Positions 9,691 through 18,435 of a stretch of 64,000 nucleotides of DNA are shown piece by piece (the first letter of the stretch is position 1; every line of letters starts with the position of its first letter). A model generated the notes under the pieces. That model saw only the letters and a list, made by a program, of their open reading frames with translations. It ran no database searches and was not told the origin of the DNA. The position numbers and the translations under genes are program-made. Source of the DNA: Cryobacterium psychrotolerans (GTDB taxonomy: Bacteria; Actinomycetota; Actinomycetes; Actinomycetales; Microbacteriaceae); the NCBI RefSeq assembly GCF_900101115.1, contig NZ_FNFU01000004.1, positions 157,392 through 221,391 of the forward strand, given 5' to 3'.

Positions 9691-9990
9691 TTACTTGGCC
9701 TTCTCGAGAATCTCGACCAGGCGGAAGCGCTTGGTGGCACTCAGCGGACGGGTCTCGCTGATCATGACCAGGTCGCCGACGCCGGCGATGTTCGCCTCGT
9801 CGTGCACCTTCAGCTTGGAGGTACGGCGGATGACCTTGCCGTACAGCGGGTGCTTCACGCGGTCTTCGACCTCAACGACGATGGTCTTGTCCATCTTGTC
9901 GCTGGTCACGAATCCGCGCATGGTCTTGCGGTAGCCGCGCTCGAGAGCCGTGGCCTCGGCTGCGACGACCTTCTCGTCTGACTTCGCCAT
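9691..9990 (-). CDS. rpsQ: 30S ribosomal protein uS17
   Basis: OB-fold primary 16S rRNA-binding protein. The core [40 protein letters not shown] and [20 protein letters not shown] is complete; a short N-terminal addition of about 20 residues brings it to 99. It lies two bases after rpmC and 33 bases before rplN. Confidence 0.97.
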   Translation of the reverse strand: MAKSDEKVVAAEATALERGYRKTMRGFVTSDKMDKTIVVEVEDRVKHPLYGKVIRRTSKLKVHDEANIAGVGDLVMISETRPLSATKRFRLVEILEKAK

Positions 9991-9992
9991 GA

Positions 9993-10333
9993 CTAGGCCT
10001 CCTTCGTCTCGACGGCCTCGGCTGCGACGTCATCCGTTACGGGTGCAGTCTCGGCCTTGGCCTTCTTGGTCGTCTTCTTCTCAGCCTTGGCCGGAGCCTC
10101 GACTGCGACGGGAGTGGCACGAATGCCCAGCTCGCGCTCACGGAGAACCGTGTAGATACGAGCGATGTCCCGCTTGACCGCGCGGAGGCGGCCGTGGCTT
10201 TCGAGCTGGCCGGTGGCCGACTGGAAGCGCAGGTTGAACAGCTCTTCCTTGGCCTTCTTCAGCTCGTCGAACAGCCGTTCGTTTTCAAAAGTGTCGAGCT
10301 CGTCTGAGGCGAGCTCCTTGGATCCGATCGCCA

Positions 10334-10334
<1 letters not shown>
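9993..10334 (-). CDS. rpmC: 50S ribosomal protein uL29 with acidic/Lys-Ala C-terminal tail
   Basis: Two-helix protein at the exit tunnel, part of the docking platform for trigger factor and SRP. The first ~75 residues are uL29 ([40 protein letters not shown]). The remaining ~35 residues are a low-complexity tail ([20 protein letters not shown]), making 113 residues against 60-75 usual. Such tails occur in related actinobacteria. Overlaps rplP by one base. Confidence 0.95.
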
Positions 10335-10753
<419 letters not shown>

Positions 10754-10755
10754 GG

Positions 10756-11529
10756 TTATGCCTCAACTCCTGCCGCTGCGGCCGGAGCCGCAGGTGCCTC
10801 TGCGCGGGGCGCACGGCGGGGACGGTCGTCGCCGCCGCGGCGCTCGGGGCGCGATGACTTTGCGCTTGCCTGCTCGCGGGCGAGTTCCTTGTTCGTGATG
10901 TCGCCCTTGTAGATCCAGACCTTCACGCCGATGCGGCCGAAGGTGGTCTTGGCTTCGTAGAAGCCGTAGTCGATGTTCGCGCGAAGCGTGTGCAGGGGCA
11001 CGCGGCCTTCGCGGTAGAACTCCGACCGGCTCATCTCAGCGCCGCCGAGACGGCCCGACACCTGGATGCGAACACCCTTGGCGCCGGCACGCTGGGCGCC
11101 CTGCAGGCCCTTACGCATCGCGCGGCGGAAAGCCACACGAGCGGAGAGCTGCTCGGCAATACCCTGGGCGACGAGCTGGGCATCCTGCTCGGGGTTCTTG
11201 ACCTCGAGGATGTTCAGCTGGATCTGCTTGGCGGTGAGCTTCTCGAGGTCGGAGCGGATGCGCTCGGCCTCGGCGCCACGGCGACCGATCACAATGCCCG
11301 GACGGGCGGTGTGAATGTCGACGCGGACGCGGTCACGGGTGCGCTCGATCTCGATGCGGGACACGCCCGCACGGTCGAGGCTCGTGCTCAGCAGACGACG
11401 GATCTTGACGTCTTCAGCAACGAAGTCGCTGTAACGCTGGCCCGGCTTCGTGCTGTCAGAGAACCAACGCGACACGTGGTCGGTCGTGATTCCCAGACGG
11501 AAGCCATAGGGATTTACTTTCTGACCCAT
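10756..11529 (-). CDS. rpsC: 30S ribosomal protein uS3
   Basis: Forms part of the mRNA entry channel and helicase. The 257-residue product shows [20 protein letters not shown], the KH domain with [20 protein letters not shown], and the C-terminal domain [20 protein letters not shown]. The last ~40 residues are a basic/Ala-rich tail ([20 protein letters not shown]), a common actinobacterial extension. Overlaps rplV by one base. Confidence 0.97.
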   Translation of the reverse strand: MGQKVNPYGFRLGITTDHVSRWFSDSTKPGQRYSDFVAEDVKIRRLLSTSLDRAGVSRIEIERTRDRVRVDIHTARPGIVIGRRGAEAERIRSDLEKLTAKQIQLNILEVKNPEQDAQLVAQGIAEQLSARVAFRRAMRKGLQGAQRAGAKGVRIQVSGRLGGAEMSRSEFYREGRVPLHTLRANIDYGFYEAKTTFGRIGVKVWIYKGDITNKELAREQASAKSSRPERRGGDDRPRRAPRAEAPAAPAAAAGVEA

Positions 11530-11894
11530 TACTTCGTCCCCTCCTCAGGAGTGGTGAGCACAACCGTGATGTGGCTGGTGCGCTTCTTGATCTGGAATGC
11601 GCGGCCCTGTGCCCGTGCCTGGAAACGCTTGAGGGTGGTTCCCTCATCGACGTATGCCTGGCTGACGAACAGGTCCTGCTCGTCCAGGTAGGTGTTCGCG
11701 GCGTCTGCCTTGACCCTCGCGTTAGCGATGGCCGAAGCAACCAGCTTGTACACCGGGTCGCTTGCACCCTGCGGTGCGAACTTCAGAATGCCCAGGGCTT
11801 CCTGCGCCTGCTTGCCGCGGATCAGGTTGACAACGCGACGAGCCTTCTGGGGGGTAACGCGGATGTGACGCACGCGTGCGATCGACTCCACCAT
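11529..11894 (-). CDS. rplV: 50S ribosomal protein uL22
   Basis: Lines the peptide exit tunnel with a long beta hairpin. The 121-residue product starts [20 protein letters not shown] and has the hairpin signature [20 protein letters not shown]. There is no insertion or deletion of the type selected by macrolides. Standard position between rpsS and rpsC. Confidence 0.97.
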   Translation of the reverse strand: MVESIARVRHIRVTPQKARRVVNLIRGKQAQEALGILKFAPQGASDPVYKLVASAIANARVKADAANTYLDEQDLFVSQAYVDEGTTLKRFQARAQGRAFQIKKRTSHITVVLTTPEEGTK

Positions 11895-11920
11895 TTCTTC
11901 TCCTCCTTCACGTCCCCGCG

Positions 11921-12202
11921 TTAGCGGCGACGGCCCTTCTTGTCGTCCTTCACGTGTCCACGGAAGGTGCGGGTGGGAGCAAACTCGCCGAGTTTGTGCC
12001 CAACCATGGTCTCGGTGACGAACACCGGGATGTGCTTGCGCCCGTCGTGCACGGCGATGGTGTGTCCCAGCATGGCGGGGATGATCATCGAACGGCGCGA
12101 CCAGGTCTTGATCACATTCTTGCTGGAGGCTTCATTCGCCCTGACAACCTTGCGAAGCAGGTGGTCGTCAACGAAGGGGCCCTTCTTAAGACTTCTTGGC
12201 AT
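11921..12202 (-). CDS. rpsS: 30S ribosomal protein uS19
   Basis: Protein of the 30S head that pairs with uS13. The 93-residue product [20 protein letters not shown] is ordinary, with [20 protein letters not shown] and [15 protein letters not shown] present. Length matches the family exactly. It follows rplB by nine bases. Confidence 0.98.
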   Translation of the reverse strand: MPRSLKKGPFVDDHLLRKVVRANEASSKNVIKTWSRRSMIIPAMLGHTIAVHDGRKHIPVFVTETMVGHKLGEFAPTRTFRGHVKDDKKGRRR

Positions 12203-12211
12203 CGTCTACTC

Positions 12212-13051
12212 CTACTTACGCTTCTTGCCGACGGTACGGCGACGAACAATGAGCTTGTCGCTTTCCTTGTTGATGTGCCGGGTCCGGCCTTCCTTCTGGC
12301 CCCAGGGGCTCACAGGATGACGTCCACCGGAGGTCTTGCCCTCGCCACCACCGTGGGGGTGGTCGACCGGGTTCATGGCGACACCACGAACTGTGGGGCG
12401 AACGCCTTTCCAGCGCATGCGGCCGGCCTTGCCCCAGTTGATGTTCGACTGCTCGGCGTTGCCGACCTCGCCGATCGTGGCGCGGCAGCGGGCGTCGACG
12501 TTACGGATTTCTCCGGACGGCAGGCGCAGCTGGGCGTAGATGCCATCCTTCGCGACGAGGCGAACCGATGCGCCAGCGGAGCGGGCCATCTTGGCACCGC
12601 CGCCGGGGCGGAGTTCGATCGCGTGAATGATGGTACCGGTGGGGATGTTCTTCAGCGGCAGGTTGTTGCCGGGCTTGATGTCAGCACCGGCGCCCGACTC
12701 CACAATGTCGCCCTGGTTGAGCTTGTTCGGGGCGATGATGTAGCGCTTGGAACCATCCAGGAAGTGCAGCAACGCGATGCGTGCCGTACGGTTCGGGTCG
12801 TACTCGATGTGAGCGACCTTCGCGTTGACGCCATCTTTGTCATTGCGCTTGAAGTCGATCACGCGGTACTGGCGCTTGTGGCCACCACCGATGTGACGAG
12901 TAGTGATGCGTCCCTGGTTGTTGCGGCCACCGGTCTTCGACAGGGGGCGGAGCAACGACTTCTCGGGGGTCGAACGGGTGATCTCTGCGAAGTCCGCAAC
13001 AGATGATCCGCGACGACCCGGGGTCGTGGGCTTGAACTTACGAATAGCCAT
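12212..13051 (-). CDS. rplB: 50S ribosomal protein uL2
   Basis: Core protein near the peptidyl transferase centre. The 279-residue product has the N-terminal OB-like domain and the catalytic-centre loop [20 protein letters not shown] with the conserved histidine, then [15 protein letters not shown]. Length and order (rplW-rplB-rpsS) are canonical. Confidence 0.98.
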   Translation of the reverse strand: MAIRKFKPTTPGRRGSSVADFAEITRSTPEKSLLRPLSKTGGRNNQGRITTRHIGGGHKRQYRVIDFKRNDKDGVNAKVAHIEYDPNRTARIALLHFLDGSKRYIIAPNKLNQGDIVESGAGADIKPGNNLPLKNIPTGTIIHAIELRPGGGAKMARSAGASVRLVAKDGIYAQLRLPSGEIRNVDARCRATIGEVGNAEQSNINWGKAGRMRWKGVRPTVRGVAMNPVDHPHGGGEGKTSGGRHPVSPWGQKEGRTRHINKESDKLIVRRRTVGKKRK

Positions 13052-13076
13052 TTCTTAGTCCTCTTGTCCGCGCCGC

Positions 13077-13379
13077 TTAGCCGACGGCCGTGAAGATGTC
13101 GATGGAGCCGGACTTCAGCGTGACGATGGCACGCTTCGTGTCCTTGCGCTTGCCGAGTCCGAACTTGGTGCGGCGAGTCTTGCCCTGACGGTTCAGGGTG
13201 TTGATCGACGCGACCTCGACCTTGAAGATCTTCTCGATAGCGAGCTTGATCTCGGTCTTGTTCGCGCGGGGGTCCACAACGAAGGTGTACTTGCCTTCAT
13301 CGATCAGGCCGTAGCTCTTCTCAGAGACGACCGGAGCGATGATGACGTCGCGGGGGTCCTTCTGGATCTGGGTAGCCAT
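13077..13379 (-). CDS. rplW: 50S ribosomal protein uL23
   Basis: Exit-tunnel protein and main docking site of trigger factor and SRP. The 100-residue product contains [20 protein letters not shown], the [20 protein letters not shown] segment, and the tip [20 protein letters not shown]. Overlaps the rplD stop by one base. Confidence 0.97.
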   Translation of the reverse strand: MATQIQKDPRDVIIAPVVSEKSYGLIDEGKYTFVVDPRANKTEIKLAIEKIFKVEVASINTLNRQGKTRRTKFGLGKRKDTKRAIVTLKSGSIDIFTAVG

Positions 13380-14029
13380 TATGCGGACACCTCTTCCTTC
13401 TTGGTCTTGCTCTCCACGAACGCGTCGAACGCGCCCTTGGTGAAGACGATGTCGTCGCTGACGAGCACGTCATAGGCATTCAGCTGGTCCCACGAAAGAA
13501 CGTGGACCGTCGGGACGTTGCGCACGCTGCGAAGCGTGAGCTCATCGGTGCGCTCCAGGACGACCAGCACGTGCTTGCTGGTGGCAATCTTGGTGAGCAG
13601 CTCGATGGCGCCCTTGGTGCTGGGCGTCTCGGCGCTGAAGAGCGCCGTGACGACGTGCAGGCGGTCACCGCGGGCGCGGTCCGAAAGCGATCCGCGCAGT
13701 GCTGCCGCGATCATCTTCTTGGGGGTGCGCTGCTCGTAGTTGCGCGGCGTCGGGCCGTGCACGATGCCACCACCGGTCATCTGAGGGGCGCGGATCGAGC
13801 CCTGACGAGCGCGACCGGTTCCCTTCTGCTTGAACGGCTTGCGCCCTGCACCGGAAACCTCGCCGCGACCCTTGGTCTTGTGCGTGCCCTGGCGTGCGGC
13901 AGCGAGCTGCGCGACAACGACCTGGTGAATGAGCGGAACGTTGGTCTGAACGTCGAAGATCTCGGCGGGCAGCTCAACGGTGCCGGCCTTCTGACCCTTC
14001 GCGTCAATGAGGTCAAGTGAGTTAGTCAT
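13379..14029 (-). CDS. rplD: 50S ribosomal protein uL4
   Basis: Exit-tunnel protein with a long loop; in gammaproteobacteria it also represses its own S10 operon by binding the leader. The 216-residue product shows the tunnel loop [20 protein letters not shown] and [21 protein letters not shown] structured leader exists upstream of rpsJ here, but autoregulation by L4 is not shown for this group. Confidence 0.97.
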   Translation of the reverse strand: MTNSLDLIDAKGQKAGTVELPAEIFDVQTNVPLIHQVVVAQLAAARQGTHKTKGRGEVSGAGRKPFKQKGTGRARQGSIRAPQMTGGGIVHGPTPRNYEQRTPKKMIAAALRGSLSDRARGDRLHVVTALFSAETPSTKGAIELLTKIATSKHVLVVLERTDELTLRSVRNVPTVHVLSWDQLNAYDVLVSDDIVFTKGAFDAFVESKTKKEEVSA

Positions 14030-14034
14030 AGTGA

Positions 14035-14694
14035 CTACGCTCCCTTCACTGCGTTGCGGACGAATACGAGGCGGCCCTTGGCGCCGGGAACGGCACCCTT
14101 GACCAGCAGGAGGCCCTTCTCGGCGTCAACCGCGTGAACCTTGAGGTTCATGACGGTGACGCGCTCTCCACCCATACGACCGGCCATGCGCATGCCCTTG
14201 AAGACACGGCTCGGGGTCGAGGAAGCACCGATGGAACCGGGCTTGCGGTGGTTACGGTGTGAACCGTGCGAAGCGGAAACACCCTTGAAGTTGTGGCGCT
14301 TCATGACACCGGCGAAGCCCTTGCCCTTGCTGGTGCCCATGACATCGACCTTGGTGCCGGCAACGAAGACACCGTCAACGGTGAGTTCCTGGCCCAGGGT
14401 GTAGTCAGCGGCATCCGCGGTGCGGAGCTCGGTGAGGTGACGGCGCGGCGTGACGCCGGCCTTGTCGAAGTGGCCTGCGGCCGGCTTGTTCACCTTGCGC
14501 GGGTCGATGGCGCCTGCAGCGATCTGAACGCCGGCGTAGCCGTCGATCTCCTTGCTGCGGATCTGGGTCACAACGTTCGGCGAGATCTCGATGACGGTGA
14601 CGGGTACGAGCTTGTTGTTCTCGTCCCACACCTGGGTCATGCCGAGCTTCTTGCCGAGCAGACCCTTGGTGGTCTTGGTATCGGAGTAAGACAT
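14035..14694 (-). CDS. rplC: 50S ribosomal protein uL3
   Basis: Early assembly protein reaching the peptidyl transferase centre. The 219-residue product has [20 protein letters not shown] near the N terminus and the central signature [20 protein letters not shown] with [20 protein letters not shown]. It lies eight bases after rpsJ. Confidence 0.97.
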   Translation of the reverse strand: MSYSDTKTTKGLLGKKLGMTQVWDENNKLVPVTVIEISPNVVTQIRSKEIDGYAGVQIAAGAIDPRKVNKPAAGHFDKAGVTPRRHLTELRTADAADYTLGQELTVDGVFVAGTKVDVMGTSKGKGFAGVMKRHNFKGVSASHGSHRNHRKPGSIGASSTPSRVFKGMRMAGRMGGERVTVMNLKVHAVDAEKGLLLVKGAVPGAKGRLVFVRNAVKGA

Positions 14695-14702
14695 ACCGGC
14701 CC

Positions 14703-15011
14703 CTACAGCTTGATCTCGATGTTGACGTCTGCCGGGAGGTCGAGACGCATAAGCGAGTCGACGGCCTTCGGCGTCGGGTCAATGATGTCGATCAGACGCT
14801 TGTGGGTGCGCATTTCAAAGTGCTCCCGGCTGTCCTTGTACTTGTGAGGGGAACGGATGACACACACCACGTTCTTCTCGGTCGGAAGCGGCACGGGGCC
14901 GACGACGGTGGCACCCGCACGGGTGACTGTGTCGACGATCTTGCGCGCCGAGGTGTCGATGACCTCGTGGTCGTACGACTTAAGCCGAATGCGGATTTTC
15001 TGTCCCGCCAT
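14703..15011 (-). CDS. rpsJ: 30S ribosomal protein uS10
   Basis: First gene of the S10 operon; S10 sits in the 30S head and also partners NusB in antitermination. The start [20 protein letters not shown] gives the exact family length of 102; a start seven codons upstream is rejected. The loop [20 protein letters not shown] is conserved. The leader upstream is about 310 bases long. Confidence 0.98.
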   Translation of the reverse strand: MAGQKIRIRLKSYDHEVIDTSARKIVDTVTRAGATVVGPVPLPTEKNVVCVIRSPHKYKDSREHFEMRTHKRLIDIIDPTPKAVDSLMRLDLPADVNIEIKL

Positions 15012-15323
15012 GTCGAACTCTCTCTCTGTCAAGGCTTCTTACATCCCGAAGGCTGCATTGGACGCCGTAGTAGCACTACTGCTGAAGCACCACTGTTCTT
15101 CTGTCAATTTCAGCTCACACCGAAGGATCGGTCTTCGCTAAGGCCAACTCCCGCGCACCGGCGAACCGGAGGGCGGACGTGGTTCTACCCACATCTTTTG
15201 GAGAGTTGATTCAAGCTGTGCTCTGCTACCCGCGGCCTAACCTGGACTCCCCTGGGGAGCGGTTATGCACTGCCTGGCAGTGATTCCAGCCGCTGCGCAG
15301 AACGCGGGCCGAAAGTGTTGAAC
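15012..15323 (-). promoter_or_regulatory. Long, structured leader of the S10 operon
   Basis: No gene is seen in this stretch. On the minus strand, CTGGA (from 15289) and TCCAG (to 15242) enclose two adjacent hairpins: 15268-15282 (stem CACTGC/GCAGTG) and 15247-15259 (stem CTCCC/GGGAG), both with a CAG triloop. A further small palindrome AGTAGTGCTACT lies near 15068-15079. The arrangement suggests a three-way junction in the untranslated leader. Confidence 0.5.
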
Positions 15324-15329
15324 TAGAAG

Positions 15330-15359
15330 AGTCTGCCACACGGTTGATGCTTTCTGCAA
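15330..15359 (-). promoter_or_regulatory. Probable S10-operon promoter
   Basis: Minus strand TTGCAG (15354-15359) and CAGACT (15330-15335) are 18 bases apart; the sequence around the -10, GTGTGGCAGACT, is a reasonable actinobacterial -10 context. It would start transcription near 15323 and lies beyond the accessory island, giving rpsJ and the downstream operon their own promoter. Confidence 0.5.
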
Positions 15360-15486
15360 CCCGGGCGTGTCGCTTTGGGCGTGTCCCTCTCGCCCAATGC
15401 CCGCCCGGGAGTCGCGCGACGACGGTGCGGGCGCGGGAACCCGCGCGCCGATGTGCATTCCTGCGAGTTTCTCCCGAATCTCGCGT

Positions 15487-15548
15487 TGCGCGGGTGGCGC
15501 GCCGCTGCGCGGGTGGCGCACGTCCCGCGCAGCGGCGTATTACCCGCG
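15487..15548. repeat. GC-rich repeat, left copy, at the 3' end of the AbiEi-like gene
   Basis: A 14-bp perfect inverted repeat (15500-15513 with 15524-15537) is embedded in a 42-base segment (15507-15548) that matches 16645-16686 as a direct repeat with few mismatches (shared CGGGnGGCGCA, CCCGCGnAGCGGCG and TACCCGCG). The unit TGCGCGGGTGGCGC is also duplicated in tandem at about 15487 and 15505. It overlaps the gene's last codons. Confidence 0.75.
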
Positions 15549-16520
15549 ATTCAGCCGCGAAGGTCCGACCGGAAGCCCGAGCTGGAGCAAACGCGCCCGT
15601 AGCCGGTACTGATTCAGCCCGGTGGCGGTGTCCCAGCGTGTGAACGCACGTACCTGTCGCCGGATGCCGTCCTCCCGCAGCTTCTCCGCGTACACCACCT
15701 CGGCCGGCGTCCGCCCCCCGAGCATCACCGGGTCGAAGTATTTGCCTGCACCGTCGCACTCGCCGACGCAGTCGTAGTCCCGCCAGAAGAAGTCCGTTTC
15801 CACGGCTCGGCCGTCAACCTCGAAGCGATGCTGGAGTTCCGGGGCCGGGAATCCGCTCAGCGCGATGTTGACGCGGCTCCCCGATTCGCTGGAGGATCCG
15901 GACAGGTGGGTGCCGAAGTCGATGATTGCGCGCGCCCGAACGGATCCTCGGAAGGGAAGCATCCTTTCCCAGGTGTCAAATAGCTCCTCCCTGGTCGTCA
16001 AAGGGAGCACTCGGCCGAAGCGGTCGACTGCGAGCGCACGATCGACCGCCGCGACCGCCGACTTCAGATCCATGGTGGCGGCGAGATCGACGACCGTTCG
16101 CCCGACGGTCGTCAGGAGCACTCCATCGCGTTCGGTCACGTCTGCCTCGTGAATGCCCAATGCGTGCTTTCGAATCCCGGGATCAGACCGACCGCCGGCC
16201 GCGCGTTCGATCAGGAAGTGGACCTCCCGCGGCCATGGCACAAGAATCGGCAGCCCCCAGAGGACCGCGGCAGATTGATGGGATACCGGCAGGGAGCCCC
16301 TGCGGGCCAGCGCGGCACCGCGCACCCGAAGCTCGTACTGCTGGTCCGGCGTGAACTCCCGCCAGCGAGCAGCAACGATGTACTGCCCGCGGTAGAACCG
16401 ATATAGGTGCCCACGCCCAGCCAGGCGACGCAGACGAAGGTCTTCGCCGAGGGCCCCGCTGAGGTCGGAGGCGAGCACGAGGCCGTCGGTGAGGGCGTCT
16501 GCGTCATTCGGCTCGAGCAT
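15540..16520 (-). CDS. AbiEi-like winged-helix protein with DUF559/Vsr-like C-terminal domain
   Basis: About 326 residues from MLEPNDADALTDGLVLASDL; an upstream ATG at 16598 is possible and no clear ribosome binding site decides. The middle (RFYRGQYIVAARWREFTPDQ, SHQSAAVLWGLP, TTVGRTVVDLAATMD) resembles proteins annotated as AbiEi-type antitoxin-like. The C-terminal part has VETDFFWRDYDCVGECDGAG then K, with AEVVYAEKLRED, like the DUF559/very-short-patch nuclease fold (Asp..Glu-x-Asp..Lys). Role unknown; it interrupts the usual tuf-rpsJ junction and is flanked by repeats, which suggests acquisition or later insertion. Nuclease activity is inferred only. Confidence 0.6.
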   Translation of the reverse strand: MLEPNDADALTDGLVLASDLSGALGEDLRLRRLAGRGHLYRFYRGQYIVAARWREFTPDQQYELRVRGAALARRGSLPVSHQSAAVLWGLPILVPWPREVHFLIERAAGGRSDPGIRKHALGIHEADVTERDGVLLTTVGRTVVDLAATMDLKSAVAAVDRALAVDRFGRVLPLTTREELFDTWERMLPFRGSVRARAIIDFGTHLSGSSSESGSRVNIALSGFPAPELQHRFEVDGRAVETDFFWRDYDCVGECDGAGKYFDPVMLGGRTPAEVVYAEKLREDGIRRQVRAFTRWDTATGLNQYRLRARLLQLGLPVGPSRLNRG

Positions 16521-16624
16521 CCGTTCAGTCTGTTCGACGGACACGCACGCCGAGTGGGTACGGCGCCAATCGGGTGGAGGATCCCCATGCGCGCCCACTG
16601 GGGAGGACTCCCGTCCGCCCGAGT

Positions 16625-16686
16625 TACGCGGGCGTTGCGCCCGTGCGCGGGCGGCGCAACGCCCGCGTAGCGGCGCACTACCCGCG
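16625..16686. repeat. GC-rich repeat, right copy, behind the antitoxin-like gene
   Basis: A perfect 17-bp inverted repeat (16625-16641 with 16653-16669, 11-base loop) lies within a segment whose 16645-16686 part is a direct copy of 15507-15548. Both copies stand at or just behind the stop codon of a minus-strand gene, so they may serve as terminators as well as being a dispersed repeat. Confidence 0.75.
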
Positions 16687-16702
16687 CTCGGCCCGGCTGC
16701 CG

Positions 16703-16912
16703 CTATTCGTTGCCGACCTTCTTGTCGGCTGCGTCGCGGGCGCCCTCGATCTGTTCGTCGAACTTGCCGCCCGTGACCTTCTTGACGGCATCCGCTGTTC
16801 CGCCGAGCAGCTTGTCGCTGATGTCCTCGGCCTGCTGGCTGTTCAGCGCTTCCTTGACCTTGTTGTCGTCCAGGAATTCCTGGGCCTTCCTGGTGATGTC
16901 CTCGAGTCCCAC
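16703..16912 (-). CDS. Small helical protein, Rv0909/MT0933-like antitoxin or CsbD-like
   Basis: 69 residues from a GTG start: MGLEDITRKAQEFLDDNKVK, ending KFDEQIEGARDAADKKVGNE. Composition is charged and helical with no cysteine and no membrane segment. The KVTGGKFDEQIEGARDAADK part recalls the MT0933-type antitoxin family, which is small and Lys/Ala/Asp rich; a CsbD-like stress protein is the alternative. No obvious toxin partner is adjacent. It sits 192 bases after tuf, beyond the tuf terminator, so it needs its own promoter, which was not identified. Confidence 0.6.
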   Translation of the reverse strand: MGLEDITRKAQEFLDDNKVKEALNSQQAEDISDKLLGGTADAVKKVTGGKFDEQIEGARDAADKKVGNE

Positions 16913-17031
16913 GATCGCTCCTCCGGTGTCGGCCGCCCTGCGCGGCTCATCCCGTCAAAACTAGAACGACGCTGCGACCGGCGCAATGCCCCGACCCTTG
17001 GCACACAAGCCGGGCACGCAGCCGGGCACAC

Positions 17032-17065
17032 AAAAAGGGGCCGGGCCCGAAGGCCCGACCCCTTT
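17032..17065 (-). terminator. Rho-independent terminator of the str operon (after tuf)
   Basis: Arms 17052-17064 and 17035-17047 pair over 13 positions with one G-U pair around a TTCG tetraloop, and the minus-strand transcript then runs CCCCTTTTTG (A-run at 17032-17036). This is a textbook intrinsic terminator and separates tuf from the accessory genes. Confidence 0.92.
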
Positions 17066-17104
17066 CGGATCGACTAGCTCAGCATGCGAGCCGGCAGAAG
17101 GTTG

Positions 17105-18298
17105 TTACTTGAGTACCTTGGTGACAGTTCCGGCGCCGACGGTGCGGCCACCTTCACGGATAGCAAAGCCGAGGCCCTCTTCCATGGCGATCGGCTGAAT
17201 CAGCGTGACCGTCATGTCGGTGGTGTCGCCGGGCATGACCATCTCGGTGCCCTCGGGCAGCGTGATGACGCCGGTGACGTCCGTGGTGCGGAAGTAGAAC
17301 TGCGGGCGGTAGTTGGCGTAGAACGGGTTGTGACGGCCACCCTCATCCTTTGACAGGATGTAGGCGGTGCCCTCGAACTCGGTGTGCGGCGTAACCGAAC
17401 CCGGCTTGACGACGACCTGGCCGCGCTCGACGTCTTCGCGCTTGGTGCCACGAAGAAGAAGACCACAGTTCTCGCCGGCCCACGCCTCGTCGAGCTGCTT
17501 GTGGAACATCTCGATACCAGTGACCGTGGTCTTCTGCGTCGGGCGGATGCCGACGATCTCGACCTCGGAGTTGATCTTGAGGGTTCCACGCTCGGCGCGG
17601 CCGGTGACAACGGTTCCACGACCGGTGATCGTGAAGACGTCCTCGACGGGCATGAGGAACGGCTTGTCCTTGTCGCGGACGGGGTCCGGGATGAAGTCGT
17701 CGACAGCCTTCATGAGCTCAAGGATGTTCGCGGTCCACTTGGGGTCGCCCTCGAGCGCCTTGAGTGCAGAGACGCGCACGACGGGAGCGTTGTCCCCGTC
17801 GAAGCCCTGGGCGGAGAGGAGCTCGCGAACCTCGAGCTCAACGAGCTCAAGGATCTCTTCGTCATCGACCATGTCGGACTTGTTCAGCGCGACCATCAGG
17901 GACGGCACGCCGACCTGCTTGGCGAGAAGAACGTGCTCGCGGGTCTGAGCCATCGGGCCGTCAGTAGCGGCAACCACCAGGATTGCGCCGTCCATCTGAG
18001 CAGCACCGGTGATCATGTTCTTGATGTAGTCAGCGTGGCCCGGGGCGTCAACGTGTGCGTAGTGACGCTTCTCGGTCTCGTACTCAACATGCGAGATGTT
18101 GATCGTGATGCCGCGCTGGCGCTCTTCGGGAGCGGAGTCGATCGACGCGAAGTCGCGCTGAACGTTGGTCTTGGACGGATACGTGTCGGCAAGGACCTTT
18201 GAGATCGCTGCAGTCAGCGTGGTCTTTCCGTGGTCAACGTGACCGATCGTTCCGATGTTTACGTGCGGCTTGGTCCGCTCGAACTTGGCCTTGGCCAC
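17105..18298 (-). CDS. tuf: Elongation factor Tu
   Basis: Delivers aminoacyl-tRNA to the ribosome as a GTPase. The product of 397 residues has the G1 motif [15 protein letters not shown]3 [21 protein letters not shown]4 NKSD, and domains 2 and 3 ending [18 protein letters not shown]. It starts [20 protein letters not shown]. Last gene of the str operon, 137 bases after fusA, with a terminator behind it. Tuf genes are commonly single in this group. Confidence 0.99.
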   Translation of the reverse strand: MAKAKFERTKPHVNIGTIGHVDHGKTTLTAAISKVLADTYPSKTNVQRDFASIDSAPEERQRGITINISHVEYETEKRHYAHVDAPGHADYIKNMITGAAQMDGAILVVAATDGPMAQTREHVLLAKQVGVPSLMVALNKSDMVDDEEILELVELEVRELLSAQGFDGDNAPVVRVSALKALEGDPKWTANILELMKAVDDFIPDPVRDKDKPFLMPVEDVFTITGRGTVVTGRAERGTLKINSEVEIVGIRPTQKTTVTGIEMFHKQLDEAWAGENCGLLLRGTKREDVERGQVVVKPGSVTPHTEFEGTAYILSKDEGGRHNPFYANYRPQFYFRTTDVTGVITLPEGTEMVMPGDTTDMTVTLIQPIAMEEGLGFAIREGGRTVGAGTVTKVLK

Positions 18299-18329
18299 TG
18301 TAGGTCCTCCTCAGGATCCTCGTGCAGTC

Positions 18330-18357
18330 CACCGGCCGCTTTTCACGGCGACCGGTG
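18330..18357 (-). other. Hairpin in the fusA-tuf spacer
   Basis: CACCGGCCGC (18330-18339) and GCGACCGGTG (18348-18357) form a 10-bp stem with one mismatch in the untranslated region ahead of tuf. There is no T-run, so it is probably an RNA stability or processing element, not a terminator. Confidence 0.35.
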
Positions 18358-18435
18358 ACGCTGCTGGAGATGTGTCTACTTATGTTACTTGGGCCAGGCG
18401 GCCTAAGCGATTCGGCCCGAAGGCCAGGGGTTGGG

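Noticed and set aside
15226..15759. Overlapping 94-177-residue minus frames in the S10 leader
   Set aside because: Low complexity Arg/Ala runs produced by the GC-rich repeat; they overlap the real gene's 3' end and have no family match.
17031..17066. Possible attachment site or tRNA fragment behind tuf
   Set aside because: It is an ordinary intrinsic terminator with tetraloop and T-run; no tRNA fold.
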